This document shows positions 1 to 8,782 of a stretch of DNA of 32,173 bases, one piece after another. The notes below the pieces were generated by a model. That model was not told the origin of the DNA and searched no databases. It saw only the letters and a list, made by a program, of their open reading frames with translations. A program made the translations under genes and the position numbers. This DNA is from an uncultured Hyphomicrobiales bacterium (GTDB lineage Bacteria; Pseudomonadota; Alphaproteobacteria; Rhizobiales; Beijerinckiaceae): positions 1 to 32,173 of the forward strand of contig CAIZEI010000130.1 of NCBI GenBank assembly GCA_903931945.1. The letters run 5' to 3'. The number at the start of each line of letters is the position of its first letter. Position 1 is the stretch's first letter.

Positions 1-230
1 AATGCCGGACACGCGGCGGGGCGGGCTTGTCTCAGAAGCGCCAATCGCGTCACGATGCGGCGCCAAATTTGCGTCACGGGAAATCTCCAGAACGTTTTTC
101 GTACATTGGAACGAGCATAGCCTTGACCAAACGCCACGCCGACCGTTAATCAATCATGAACCGCGCTGTCCACGCTTGTGGCTGCGCTTTGAAGCCGCCG
201 GAAGCCCCGGCATTGTTAAAGTGAGCTTTC
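1..230. other. Leading non-coding stretch
   Basis: I see no convincing gene here. A 104-codon reading frame that starts at position 2 is rich in Arg, Cys and Pro, matches no family I know and overlaps the better-supported secreted-protein gene. The stretch probably holds the promoter of that gene, but no clear -35/-10 pair stands out. Confidence 0.4.
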
Positions 231-848
231 ATGTTGCGTGTTTTACGAGTCACCGGGATTGTGTGCTTCATCCTTGGCTTCGCCGGCGTCGAAAGATCGG
301 AGGCGCAGACCTATAATTTTTCCTTCACGGCGGGTGCGCTAGGTACCGCGTCAATTAACTTTATTATGGGCGCCGGAACTTCTGTATCATCAGTGTCAGG
401 CGGGACAGGTTTTTTAACTGGGGCCATACTATCCACATCATCGAGCAATATATACGGGGTGGGTACGGCGCCTACATTTACGACGACGTCGCCATATTTC
501 GCCAATGGAGGAATCTTCCCGCAGAACTTGATCGATGTAAGAGCTGCCGGCTCAGAATATTTTTTCGAAGGTTCGGGCGCGGGGCCGGTAATAAACAAAG
601 CAGCAGGAATAGCATATTCAATATCAAATATTACATGCTCCCCCGGCTGTGCAGCCTCCCCCTCCCCAATCCCCGGCGCGGGCCTTTATTCCTGGCTGGC
701 ATTGATCATCGCCGGGTTGTGGATCAAGCGCAAGACGATACAGGCGCTAGCGAAGGAGACAAAGCTTGGGGTAGTCAGAGTGTTCGGCAGCGCGAGAAAA
801 TTATTTTCCAGACCCGCCCGCGCCCAGTCCGTCCAGCGTCGCACATAG
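231..848 (+). CDS. Secreted hypothetical protein with PEP-CTERM-like C-terminus
   Basis: A 205-residue protein that I do not recognise as a named family. The sequence shows an N-terminal signal peptide (about residues 1-25, likely cleavage after SEA) and a Ser/Thr/Gly-rich low-complexity middle typical of exported surface proteins. Near residues 144-168 there is a PIPGAG segment, then a hydrophobic stretch, then KRK. This order (Pro-containing motif, one membrane helix, basic cluster) is that of PEP-CTERM/exosortase sorting signals, although the motif is a variant and about 40 residues follow the basic cluster, which is unusual. The coding DNA is visibly AT-richer than all neighbours, which suggests relaxed codon use or recent acquisition. 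It stands alone; the ribosome-binding site before ATG 231 is weak. The function is unknown; export is a firm inference, cell-surface sorting a guess. Confidence 0.6.
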   Translation: MLRVLRVTGIVCFILGFAGVERSEAQTYNFSFTAGALGTASINFIMGAGTSVSSVSGGTGFLTGAILSTSSSNIYGVGTAPTFTTTSPYFANGGIFPQNLIDVRAAGSEYFFEGSGAGPVINKAAGIAYSISNITCSPGCAASPSPIPGAGLYSWLALIIAGLWIKRKTIQALAKETKLGVVRVFGSARKLFSRPARAQSVQRRT

Positions 849-1070
849 TCTCGAAGCTGGAGAGCGTTTGACCGCTCCCGCCGCCCTTGCTCATTGCGGG
901 CTAAAACGACGCGATGGGTCAATGTCGGCCATCGGCGGCATAAAATCCCCGCCTCAGCCGGGTTTGCGACACCGCTGACAGCTGACAACGCATGGCTGCG
1001 CCCGCCAACGCGCCATTGACGCCGCCCGCCCGCCCGTAGGATTGTCGCCCCAACCCCAAGGGAGGACGAC

Positions 1071-1904
1071 TTGACCGACACATGGATCAACCTGAAATCA
1101 TGGCCTGAACTGATCCTCGAAAAGCTCGAGGATGCAGGCGTGGCGCGCATCACGCTCAACAGGCCGGACAAACGCAATTGCTGGAATGAGGCGATGTGCG
1201 ACGCCTTTTTCGCCTCGCTCGAAATGGTCCGCGCGGACAAGGACATCAAGGCCGTCATCACGCGCGGCGCCGGCCCGTGCTTTTCTTCCGGTCTCGACCT
1301 CAATTTTCTCAAAGCTATGAGCGACGGCCCGCTGCTCGACTGGGACCGCGCCTCGCCCACCATCCGCCTTGCGGAGGCGCTGCGGGCGTTTCCCCGCATC
1401 ATGATCGCGCAGGTGCATTCCTATTGCCTCGGCGGCGCACTCGGCATCATGAATTGCCATGATCTCGTCTATGCGGCGGATGACGCGCAGCTTGGAATGC
1501 CGGAAATTCTGCGCGGCAGCTTTGGCCAACTTGTGACGTCCACGCTGCTGCATGGCGGCGTCCCGATCAAGAAACTCTCGCATATCGCGCTGGTTGGCCG
1601 CAATCTGTCAGGGATCGAGGCCAGCGAACTGGGCGTCGTCTCGATGTCGGTTCCTGCAGCGGAGCTTGAATCCTTCACGCTGAAAATCGCACGCGAGATT
1701 GGCTCGCGTCATCTGGCGCCGCTGGAGCACCACAAGATCACCGCCCAAATGGGTCGCGATCTCTCGCTTTCGCAGGCGATCCAGCTCGATCAGCTCGTGG
1801 GGCAGCGCCTGCGCCGGGCCATGGACCCGCTTGGCGATGTGAAGTCCTATCTGAAAAGCCAGAAGGGCGGCCCCAATCTCGACTTCAAACGCGAGGACGT
1901 TTGA
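1071..1904 (+). CDS. Enoyl-CoA hydratase/isomerase (crotonase) family protein
   Basis: A 277-residue crotonase-fold protein that should bind an acyl-CoA in the cytoplasm. The start is TTG at 1071, chosen because AAGGGAGG lies 5 bases upstream and the family's N-terminus follows directly. Visible signatures are the ITLNRP strand (residues 27-32), the first oxyanion-hole region GLDL (74-77) and the second, LGGALG (120-125), and a conserved Glu in LGMPEI (Glu145). Aligned by eye with rat mitochondrial crotonase, Glu145 matches catalytic Glu164, whereas the position of Glu144 is Gly125. A classical hydratase needs both, so an isomerase or another crotonase reaction is at least as likely. It converges on the Mo-hydroxylase operon across a 45-base gap that holds a hairpin. 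The superfamily is certain; the substrate is unknown. Confidence 0.88.
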   Translation: MTDTWINLKSWPELILEKLEDAGVARITLNRPDKRNCWNEAMCDAFFASLEMVRADKDIKAVITRGAGPCFSSGLDLNFLKAMSDGPLLDWDRASPTIRLAEALRAFPRIMIAQVHSYCLGGALGIMNCHDLVYAADDAQLGMPEILRGSFGQLVTSTLLHGGVPIKKLSHIALVGRNLSGIEASELGVVSMSVPAAELESFTLKIAREIGSRHLAPLEHHKITAQMGRDLSLSQAIQLDQLVGQRLRRAMDPLGDVKSYLKSQKGGPNLDFKREDV

Positions 1905-1912
1905 ACGCATCG

Positions 1913-1948
1913 GCGCTCGCCGGTCAAAACCGGGGAGCGCTGTTTGTC
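1913..1948 (+). terminator. Hairpin between convergent crotonase and coxM-like genes
   Basis: GCGCTC and GAGCGC flank an inner CCGGT/ACCGG stem with a CAAA loop and one G-G mismatch; a T-rich run (TGTTTGT) follows on the plus strand. This fits a rho-independent terminator for the crotonase gene. It may also stop coxM transcription, though the minus side lacks a T tract. Confidence 0.6.
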
Positions 1949-1949
1949 A

Positions 1950-2747
1950 TTATTTTGCGGCTGCGACGGCGCGTTTGGCCATCACGCCGATCAGATGCGC
2001 GCGATATTCAGCGTCCGCGTGAATGTCCGAGTTGAGGCCCTTTTCCGGCTGATGTTTGCCATCGAGCGCGGCGACTGCAAAGTTGGCTTTCAGCGCGGCT
2101 TCAAAATCTTTCTGGCGGAAAACGCCGCTGTCGCCTGCGCCGGTCACCGCGACCCGGACATCGCCGCCCTTTTTGGCGACGAACACGCCGACAATCGCAT
2201 AGCGCGAGGCGGGGTTGCGGAATTTCTGATAGTTCGCCTTGTCCGGCGCCGGGAATGATATGGAGGTGATGATTTCGCCTTCGCCGAGCGCTGTCTCGAA
2301 CAGGCCGGTGAAGAAATCGTCTGCGGCAATCGCCCGCTTGTTTGTGTGGATGGTTGCGCCCAGCGCGAGGCAGGCCGCCGGATAATCGGCTGCGGGATCG
2401 TTATTGGCGACCGAGCCGCCGATCGTGCCGCGATTGCGCACGGCTGGATCGCCGATGCCGCCCGCCAGCTCCGCCAGAGCGGGGATCGCCTTTCGAACCT
2501 CGGCGGATGTCGCCACTGTTACGTGACGGGTCATGGCCTTGATGGTGACAACGCCATCCTTCACCTCAATGCCCTTGAGATCGTTCAGCTTGCCCATGTC
2601 GATAATGTCGGAGGGCTGCGCCAGCCGCTGCTTCATCGTCGGCAGCAGGGTCATGCCGCCCGCCAGCAGCTTGCCGTCGGCGTGCTGGCTGGCAAGCGCG
2701 GCGGCGTCAGCGACTGTCGCGGGCTTGTGATAGTTGAAAGCGTACAT
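1950..2747 (-). CDS. Mo-hydroxylase FAD-binding medium subunit (CoxM/CutM-like)
   Basis: A 265-residue FAD subunit of a xanthine oxidase/CO dehydrogenase family enzyme. It passes electrons from the 2Fe-2S subunit to a quinone or other acceptor. Both FAD-contact loops are visible: LLAGGMTLLP (residues 27-36) and NRGTIGGS (105-112). The length is right for the family (about 260-290). I chose ATG 2747 because it gives the usual MYAFNY-type start and GAGGGAGA lies just upstream; an in-frame ATG at 2768 has no such site. It is the last gene of the operon, 65 bases after the large subunit. The paired subunits show it is part of a three-subunit hydroxylase, but the substrate cannot be read from this subunit. 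Confidence 0.92.
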   Translation of the reverse strand: MYAFNYHKPATVADAAALASQHADGKLLAGGMTLLPTMKQRLAQPSDIIDMGKLNDLKGIEVKDGVVTIKAMTRHVTVATSAEVRKAIPALAELAGGIGDPAVRNRGTIGGSVANNDPAADYPAACLALGATIHTNKRAIAADDFFTGLFETALGEGEIITSISFPAPDKANYQKFRNPASRYAIVGVFVAKKGGDVRVAVTGAGDSGVFRQKDFEAALKANFAVAALDGKHQPEKGLNSDIHADAEYRAHLIGVMAKRAVAAAK

Positions 2748-2812
2748 CTCATTCTCCCTCAAAGACATCCGCTGTCGCCAGCGGAAAATTCCATCGGCGG
2801 CGATCTGAATGG

Positions 2813-5182
2813 CTATTCAGCCGCCGTCTTCATGGCCATCGTTTTCCGCGCCGCGCGCCAGACCGCGAGCGGGCTTGCCGGCATGGCGATGTCCTCATGT
2901 CCAAGCGCATCTGTCAGCGCATTGATCACAGCCGGCGGGGCGGCGATAGCGCCCGCCTCGCCGCAACCCTTGATTCCAAGCGGGTTGCTCGGGCAGGGCG
3001 TATTTGTCGTCCCCACATCATAGAAGGGCAAATTGTCGGCGCGCGGCATCTGGTAATCCATGAAGCTCGCCGTCACCAGCTGCCCATCCGTGTTATAGAC
3101 CGCGCCTTCAAACAAGGCCTGTCCAACGCCCTGCGCAATGCCGCCATGCACCTGGCCCTCGACAATCATCGGGTTGACGAGATTGCCGAAATCATCGACC
3201 GCCGTCCATTTTTCAATCGTGGTGACGCCTGTGGCGGGGTCAACCTCAACTTCGCAAATATGCACGCCTGCAGGGAACGTGAAATTTGTCGGGTCCCAGA
3301 ACGCGCTTTCCTTGAGGCCAGGCTCCAGATCCTGGCCGTTGAACTTGTGGGCGATATAGGCCTGCAAGGCGACGGAGGGGAAATCGATCGATTTGTCGGT
3401 TCCCTTGACAGTGAATTTGCCATCCCTGAATTCGATATCGTCCGGCGAAGCCTCAAGGCAATGGCCGGCGACTTTCCTGGCTTTCGCTTCGATCTTGTCG
3501 AGCGCCTTGACAATGGCTGACATGCCGACCGCGCCGGACCGCGAGCCATAGGTGCCCATGCCCATCTGCACCTTGTCGGTGTCGCCATGCACGATCGAGA
3601 CATTTTCAAACGGAATGCCAAGCCGCCCCGAGACAAGCTGGGCGAATGTCGTCTCGTGTCCCTGGCCGTGACTGTGCGAGCCCGTCAGGATTTCAACTGT
3701 GCCGATGGGGTTGACGCGCACTTCGGCGCTCTCCCACAATCCGACGCCGGCGCCGAGCGAGCCCACCGCCGCCGAAGGCGCAATGCCGCAAGCTTCGATA
3801 TAGGCGGAAAATCCGATGCCGCGCAGTTTTCCCTGCGCCGCCGAGGCCGCCTTGCGTTTGCCGATATTGGCGTAATCGGCGAGTTTTAAGGCGCTATCGA
3901 GCGAGGCTGCAAAATTGCCGGCGTCGTAAGCGAGAATCACAGGCGTCTGATGCGGGAAGGCCGTGATAAAATTGGCGCGGCGAAATTCGGCGGGGTCTTT
4001 GCCTGTTTCGCGCGCGGCGATTTCCATCAACCGCTCCACAAGAAACGAGGCTTCCGGACGGCCTGCGCCGCGATAGGCGTCAACCGGCGCTGTGTTGGTG
4101 TAGACCGCGTCCACTTCGGCGTAGATATTGGGGATATTATATTGGCCCGACAGCAGCAGCGCATAAAGATAGGTTGGCACGCAGGACGAGAACGTCGAGA
4201 GATAGGCGCCAAGATTGGCTGTGGTGCGCACACGCATCGCGGTGATTTTGCCGGCGGCGTCAAGCGCCAGTTCGCCATGCGTGACATGGTCGCGTCCATG
4301 CGCATCTGACAGGAACGCTTCGGTGCGGTCAGCCGTCCACTTCACGGGACGTCGAACCTTGCGCGCCGCCCAGACGCACACGGTCTCTTCAGCATAGATG
4401 AAAATCTTCGATCCAAAGCCGCCACCGACATCGGGCGCAATCACGCGAAACCTGTGCTCTGGCGCAAGGCCGATGAAGGCGGACAAGACCAGTCGCGCCA
4501 CGTGGGGATTCTGGCTTGTCGTATAGAGGACCAGCCCGTCGCTGGCGTCGTCATATTCGCCAACGGCAGCGCGCGGCTCCATGGCGTTGGGCACAAGCCG
4601 GTTGTTGACGAGATCGATCTTCGCCACATGCCTGGCGCTGGCGAAAGCCGCATCCGTCGCGCCCTTGTCGCCGATATGCCAGTTATAAACCGTATTGTTG
4701 GGGGCGATGTCGTGAACTTGTGGCGCGCCAGTTCTGGCGGCGTCCGCGGTATCGGTCACGGCAGGCAAGACGCCATAATCGACAACGATTTTTTCTGCCG
4801 CTTCACGCGCCTGCGCGTAAGTGTCCGCGATAACGACAGCCACGTGATCGCCAACATAACGCACCTTGCCCTGAGCGAGCGCGGGATGCGCGCCCGCTTT
4901 CATCGGCGAGCCATCTTTGGAATGAATCATCCAGCCGCAAATGAGGCCACCGACTTTATCGGCGGCTATATCGTCGCCCGTGAAGATCGCGACGACGCCG
5001 GGCATTTTCGACGCGGCGGCGTGGTCGATCCGGTTGATCGTCGCATGCGCGTGGGGCGATCGCAGGAAGAAGGCATGGGCCTGACCGGGACGATTGATGT
5101 CGTCGGTATAGCGGCCCCGGCCGGTCACGAAACGAAAGTCCTCTTTGCGGAGGACTGAAGCTCCAACGCCCTGTGCGCTCAT
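2813..5182 (-). CDS. Form II CO-dehydrogenase-like molybdopterin large subunit
   Basis: A 789-residue catalytic subunit of a molybdenum hydroxylase, binding Mo-molybdopterin cytosine dinucleotide in the cytoplasm. Visible landmarks are the N-terminal a/b hammerhead domain, GGGFGSK (about residues 253-259), a GQGHET cofactor loop, and GCGEAG near the C-terminus with the catalytic Glu at about 742. The active-site loop reads AYRGAGR (about 369-375). True aerobic CO dehydrogenases (form I) carry AYxCSFR with a Cys that binds copper; that Cys is absent here. The enzyme is therefore form II: an aldehyde, purine or N-heterocycle hydroxylase is likelier than CO oxidation. The start is ATG 5182, with AGGAGAG just upstream; a TTG at 5197 is possible. 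The gene lies between coxS-like (61-base gap) and coxM-like genes. Confidence 0.93.
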   Translation of the reverse strand: MSAQGVGASVLRKEDFRFVTGRGRYTDDINRPGQAHAFFLRSPHAHATINRIDHAAASKMPGVVAIFTGDDIAADKVGGLICGWMIHSKDGSPMKAGAHPALAQGKVRYVGDHVAVVIADTYAQAREAAEKIVVDYGVLPAVTDTADAARTGAPQVHDIAPNNTVYNWHIGDKGATDAAFASARHVAKIDLVNNRLVPNAMEPRAAVGEYDDASDGLVLYTTSQNPHVARLVLSAFIGLAPEHRFRVIAPDVGGGFGSKIFIYAEETVCVWAARKVRRPVKWTADRTEAFLSDAHGRDHVTHGELALDAAGKITAMRVRTTANLGAYLSTFSSCVPTYLYALLLSGQYNIPNIYAEVDAVYTNTAPVDAYRGAGRPEASFLVERLMEIAARETGKDPAEFRRANFITAFPHQTPVILAYDAGNFAASLDSALKLADYANIGKRKAASAAQGKLRGIGFSAYIEACGIAPSAAVGSLGAGVGLWESAEVRVNPIGTVEILTGSHSHGQGHETTFAQLVSGRLGIPFENVSIVHGDTDKVQMGMGTYGSRSGAVGMSAIVKALDKIEAKARKVAGHCLEASPDDIEFRDGKFTVKGTDKSIDFPSVALQAYIAHKFNGQDLEPGLKESAFWDPTNFTFPAGVHICEVEVDPATGVTTIEKWTAVDDFGNLVNPMIVEGQVHGGIAQGVGQALFEGAVYNTDGQLVTASFMDYQMPRADNLPFYDVGTTNTPCPSNPLGIKGCGEAGAIAAPPAVINALTDALGHEDIAMPASPLAVWRAARKTMAMKTAAE

Positions 5183-5243
5183 GCGACTCTCCTGCAATCA
5201 AAGCCCCGGAATGGCGGACATAGGCCAGCCCGGACGGACAAGC

Positions 5244-5720
<477 letters not shown>

Positions 5721-5836
5721 GACCTCTCCTCCGACGAATTGCGTCCGTTGATCCAACTTTGATATGCCGTGGCGCCGCCGTCAAGCAAGCTGTTAGCATG
5801 AGAGACGGCGCACCATCCCGAAAATGCGCCGCGCGC

Positions 5837-6289
5837 TCAGCCTGCCTTCACATTCTCGGCAAAGTTGGCGAAAAACTGATCGGCGTTCTTTTTCGCCACG
5901 CCATCGATCAGTCGGGCGCCGAGCTGGGCAATCTTGCCGCCGACATTGGCTTCAACGTCATAGGACAGCAGCGTCCCCCCGCCTTCAGCATCGCTCAGGC
6001 TTACGGTGGCGCCGCCTTTGGCAAAACCGGCAATGCCGCCTTCGCCGGCGCCGCTGATCCGGTAGCCGTTTGGCGGATCGAGGTCAGAGAGTTCGACATT
6101 GCCCTTGAATGTCGCTGAAACCGGACCAACCTTTAGCTTGACCACCGCCGTAAAGCCATTCTCGCCGCTCTTCTCGAGGCTCTGACAACCGGGGATGCAA
6201 GCCTTGAGAACGTCCGGATCGTTCAGTTTGGCCCAAACTGTCTGGCGGTCGGCGGGAAGGGCGACCTCCCCCTTCATGGTCATGGCCAT
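5837..6289 (-). CDS. CoxG-like SRPBCC protein
   Basis: A 150-residue member of the CoxG (carbon monoxide dehydrogenase subunit G, SRPBCC/START-like) family. In Oligotropha, CoxG is reported to help anchor CO dehydrogenase at the membrane; here a carrier or anchoring role for the adjacent Mo-hydroxylase is inferred. Family signs are the N-terminal MKGEVALPADRQTVWAKLND, an IPGCQSLEK segment and a Gly-rich second half that ends in a long amphipathic helix. The start is ATG 6289, where AGAGGA sits 7 bases upstream; three ATGs occur within five codons, so the exact one is uncertain. It heads the minus-strand operon and is divergent from the pcaD-like gene, with a 177-base shared promoter region. 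Confidence 0.9.
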   Translation of the reverse strand: MAMTMKGEVALPADRQTVWAKLNDPDVLKACIPGCQSLEKSGENGFTAVVKLKVGPVSATFKGNVELSDLDPPNGYRISGAGEGGIAGFAKGGATVSLSDAEGGGTLLSYDVEANVGGKIAQLGARLIDGVAKKNADQFFANFAENVKAG

Positions 6290-6466
6290 CGCGATATCCT
6301 CTTCCACTCGTCCATTGACGCACGGCGCTTTTTCCTGCGCCCGCGCTTTGGATTAGCCTTAACGGCGCCAGAGCCCGGCGCCAAGGGCGCCAAGACCATT
6401 GCGCAGCCGGGGCATTGGAGCTATGCGCTGATCATAGACTTAAATAGCGCGGCTCGGGAGGCTGCT
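6290..6466. promoter_or_regulatory. Divergent intergenic region, cox-like operon / pcaDC-like operon
   Basis: This 177-base gap separates the starts of two oppositely transcribed operons, so both promoters should lie here. I see no strong dyad or clear -35/-10 pair. No regulator gene adjoins it, so control is probably by a factor encoded elsewhere. Confidence 0.4.
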
Positions 6467-7672
6467 TTGGCTCATATTCGCATTGGTGACGAGCTGTTCA
6501 ATGTCGCCGTCAGCGGTCCACGGGAGGCGCCCGTGCTGCTGATGTCGAATTCGCTCGGAACGGATTTACGGATGTGGGATCCGCAAATGCCTGAATTGAC
6601 AAAGCATTTTCGGGTTGTGCGCTATGATTCGCGGGGCCATGGCGCGAGCGTCGCCGAACCTGGACCCTATACAATCGAACAACTGGGCCGCGACGCGGTG
6701 GCGATTCTTGACAAACTCGGCATTGAAAAGGCCCATTTCGTGGGCCTTTCCAAAGGCGGCATGGTCGGACAATGGCTGCTCGCCCATGCGCCCGGCCGAA
6801 TCTTGCGCGCGGTTCTTGCCAATACCTCCTCTTATATGGCGATGCCGGACGTCTGGAACGCACGCGCCAACACGGCTTTGGCGGAAGGGATGTCGGCGCT
6901 TGCGACACCCACGATCGAGCGCTGGTTTACACGGGAATTTCGCCGGCGGAATGAAAAAATTATATCTGATATCAAAGAGATGGTTGCGAGAACGCCAGCT
7001 GAGGGCTATGCCGCTTGCTGTCTGGCGATCCGCGATATGGACCAGCGTCAGGCTGTCCGCTCCATCCGGAAGCCTGTGCTGGTGATCCTGGGCCAGCACG
7101 ATCCGGCGACGCCGCCGGCCGCCGGTCTTGCTCTGGCTGAGTCCATACCTGGCGCGCGGGTCGTGACGCTTGAGGCCGCGCATCTCTCCAATATCGAGGC
7201 GGCGCCGGCTTTTACCAATGCTTTGATCGGCTTTCTGACCGGAAAAGCCATTGGCGACACGGTCGCGCCGGCAACGCCTGTTGCGCCGCCGCCGGTCGCT
7301 GTTGCTGCGAAAAGCACGCCAGAACCGGTGCGGGCGGCGGCCAAAGTCCAGAGTTCGTCGAAAACGAAGGCCGCTGTGAAAACCTCTGCGGCCAGCAAGC
7401 CTGAGAAAAAGGCCGCAACCAGAAAGCCGGCGGCGAAAAAGACCGCAGTCAAGAAGATAGCAGTCAAGAAGAGCGCGGCCCGGACAGTAAAAAAAGCGGC
7501 TGTGAAAAGCCCTTCGGCGAAAAAAGCGTCCGCCAGAAAGCCGCTCGCGCGCCGCCCGGTCAGGAAAGCCGCGCCCAAAAAGCCCGCGCGAAAGACCGTC
7601 GTGAAAAAGTCTGTCGCGAAAAAGACCGTGCGAAAGAGCGCTGCCAAAAAGCAGGCCAGGGCGCGGAAATGA
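6467..7672 (+). CDS. 3-oxoadipate enol-lactonase-like hydrolase with histone-like tail
   Basis: A 401-residue two-part protein. Residues 1-258 form an alpha/beta hydrolase resembling PcaD, which hydrolyses 3-oxoadipate enol-lactone in the protocatechuate branch of the beta-ketoadipate pathway. The triad is visible: Ser95 in GLSKGG, Asp212 in GQHDPATP and His239 in EAAHLSN. Residues from about 260 to 401 are a low-complexity Lys/Ala/Pro tail with 45 Lys+Arg in 142 residues and repeated KK/RK pairs, like bacterial histone H1-like proteins. PcaD is normally about 260 residues, so the tail is an addition. The start is TTG 6467, supported by GGGAGG 5 bases upstream. Its stop overlaps the start of the pcaC-like gene (ATGA), so the pair is translationally coupled. 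Hydrolase fold certain; PcaD specificity probable from the PcaC neighbour. Confidence 0.85.
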   Translation: MAHIRIGDELFNVAVSGPREAPVLLMSNSLGTDLRMWDPQMPELTKHFRVVRYDSRGHGASVAEPGPYTIEQLGRDAVAILDKLGIEKAHFVGLSKGGMVGQWLLAHAPGRILRAVLANTSSYMAMPDVWNARANTALAEGMSALATPTIERWFTREFRRRNEKIISDIKEMVARTPAEGYAACCLAIRDMDQRQAVRSIRKPVLVILGQHDPATPPAAGLALAESIPGARVVTLEAAHLSNIEAAPAFTNALIGFLTGKAIGDTVAPATPVAPPPVAVAAKSTPEPVRAAAKVQSSSKTKAAVKTSAASKPEKKAATRKPAAKKTAVKKIAVKKSAARTVKKAAVKSPSAKKASARKPLARRPVRKAAPKKPARKTVVKKSVAKKTVRKSAAKKQARARK

Positions 7673-8055
7673 GCGAAGACGACGCAACCCGCCACGCCGA
7701 GGGCATGAAACGTCGCCGGCAGGTGCTGGGCGACGCCTATGTTGATGGCGCGGTCGCACAAACCACCGGGTTTTCCAACGATTTCCAGGACTGGATTGTC
7801 CGTATGGCCTGGGGCGACATCTGGCGCCGCCCCGGCCTCGATCTCAGGACAAGATCCGCTGTCGTCCTGAGCGTCACAATCGCGTTGCGCCATTGGGACG
7901 AGTTCCGCCTGCACCTGCGCGGCGCCCTGAACAACGGTTTGAGCCAACAGGAAATATCTGAAATCCTGATGCAATGCGGGGTTTATGCAGGCGTGCCAGC
8001 GGCCAATCACGCATTCCGGGAAGCCAGGGCCGTGTTCGAGGACATGGGCGTCTGA
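7669..8055 (+). CDS. pcaC: 4-carboxymuconolactone decarboxylase-like protein (PcaC)
   Basis: A 128-residue carboxymuconolactone decarboxylase family protein. PcaC converts 4-carboxymuconolactone to 3-oxoadipate enol-lactone, the substrate of PcaD. The length and layout match PcaC: an N-terminal GMKRRRQVLGDAYVD stretch, a central RTRSAVVLSVTIALRHWDE helix and a C-terminal LMQCGVYAGVPAANHAFREA segment. ATG 7669 overlaps the stop of the upstream lactonase-like gene by four bases. The gene order D-C with no pcaB, pcaG or pcaH in the window means ring cleavage would be encoded elsewhere. Only 17 bases separate it from the convergent livF. The pathway assignment rests on the pair rather than on this gene alone. 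Confidence 0.87.
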   Translation: MSEDDATRHAEGMKRRRQVLGDAYVDGAVAQTTGFSNDFQDWIVRMAWGDIWRRPGLDLRTRSAVVLSVTIALRHWDEFRLHLRGALNNGLSQQEISEILMQCGVYAGVPAANHAFREARAVFEDMGV

Positions 8056-8072
8056 CGCGGGCGGACCTCCCA

Positions 8073-8780
8073 TCAGACCCCGAGATAAGTCTCATGGATC
8101 TCAGGATTGGCCTGCAATTGCGTCGTTGAGCCGGACCAGACGATTTCGCCCTTTTCGATGATGTAATGCCGGTCGGCGAGTTCGCACAGCGCCTCCAGCT
8201 CCTTGTCAATCACCAGAATGGAAAGCCCGGTGCGCTTCAGCGCTCCCAGACGGCTCCAGATTTCCTCGCGGATGACCGGCGCGAGACCTTCCGTCGCCTC
8301 GTCCAGCGCCAGCAGGCGCGGATTGGTCATCAGCGCCCGGCCGATCGCCAGCATCTGCTGTTCTCCGCCTGAAAGCTGTGTGCCGCTGTTTTGCAACCGT
8401 TCGCCGAGGCGCGGGAAAAACTCGATCACGCGCTCCAGCGTCCAGGGCTCGCCGCCGCCATGGCCGCGTTCAATGCCCGCCATCACAAGATTTTCCCGCA
8501 CGGACAGATTGGGGAAGATTTGGCGCCCTTCCGGCACAAGCCCGAATCCAAGCCGCGCGATCCGGTGCGGCGGCGATTTTTCGACGCGTTCGCCGCAAAA
8601 TTCAATCTCGCCCGCGCTCGCCCGCACAAGACCGATCAACGCACGGATCGTTGTTGTCTTGCCCATGCCGTTGCGGCCAATCAACGTGACAACCTCGCCT
8701 TCGGCAATATCGAGCGACAGACCGAACAGGACCTTCGCAGCGCCGTATCCGGCCTCAAGACCACGCGCAGACAGAAGCAT
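8073..8780 (-). CDS. livF: Branched-chain amino acid-type ABC transporter ATPase (LivF)
   Basis: A 235-residue cytoplasmic ATPase of the HAAT (LIV) transporter family. It shows Walker A GRNGMGKT (residues 35-42), the signature LSGGE (136-140) and Walker B LLALDE (156-161), and it has the short LivF C-terminus. ATG 8780 is chosen over a TTG two codons earlier because AGGGG lies six bases upstream. The livG stop ends three bases before this start, so translation is probably coupled. It is the last gene of livK-H-M-G-F. The substrate may be an amino acid but, given the catabolic neighbours, could be an aromatic or other carboxylate, as for several rhizobial LIV-type systems. Confidence 0.95.
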   Translation of the reverse strand: MLLSARGLEAGYGAAKVLFGLSLDIAEGEVVTLIGRNGMGKTTTIRALIGLVRASAGEIEFCGERVEKSPPHRIARLGFGLVPEGRQIFPNLSVRENLVMAGIERGHGGGEPWTLERVIEFFPRLGERLQNSGTQLSGGEQQMLAIGRALMTNPRLLALDEATEGLAPVIREEIWSRLGALKRTGLSILVIDKELEALCELADRHYIIEKGEIVWSGSTTQLQANPEIHETYLGV

Positions 8781-8782
8781 GG

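Noticed and set aside
2813-5182. Calling the operon a true aerobic CO dehydrogenase (coxMSL)
   Set aside because: The active-site loop is AYRGAGR with no copper-binding Cys, and the gene order is S-L-M. I describe it as form II of unknown substrate.
6566-7759. A 397-codon open frame on the minus strand across the lactonase gene
   Set aside because: It is Arg-rich with no recognisable motif, fully antisense to a hydrolase with an intact triad, and produced by the Lys/Ala-rich codons on the other strand.
8056-8072. A terminator in the 17-base gap between pcaC-like and livF genes
   Set aside because: No stem-loop or T tract fits in so short a gap.
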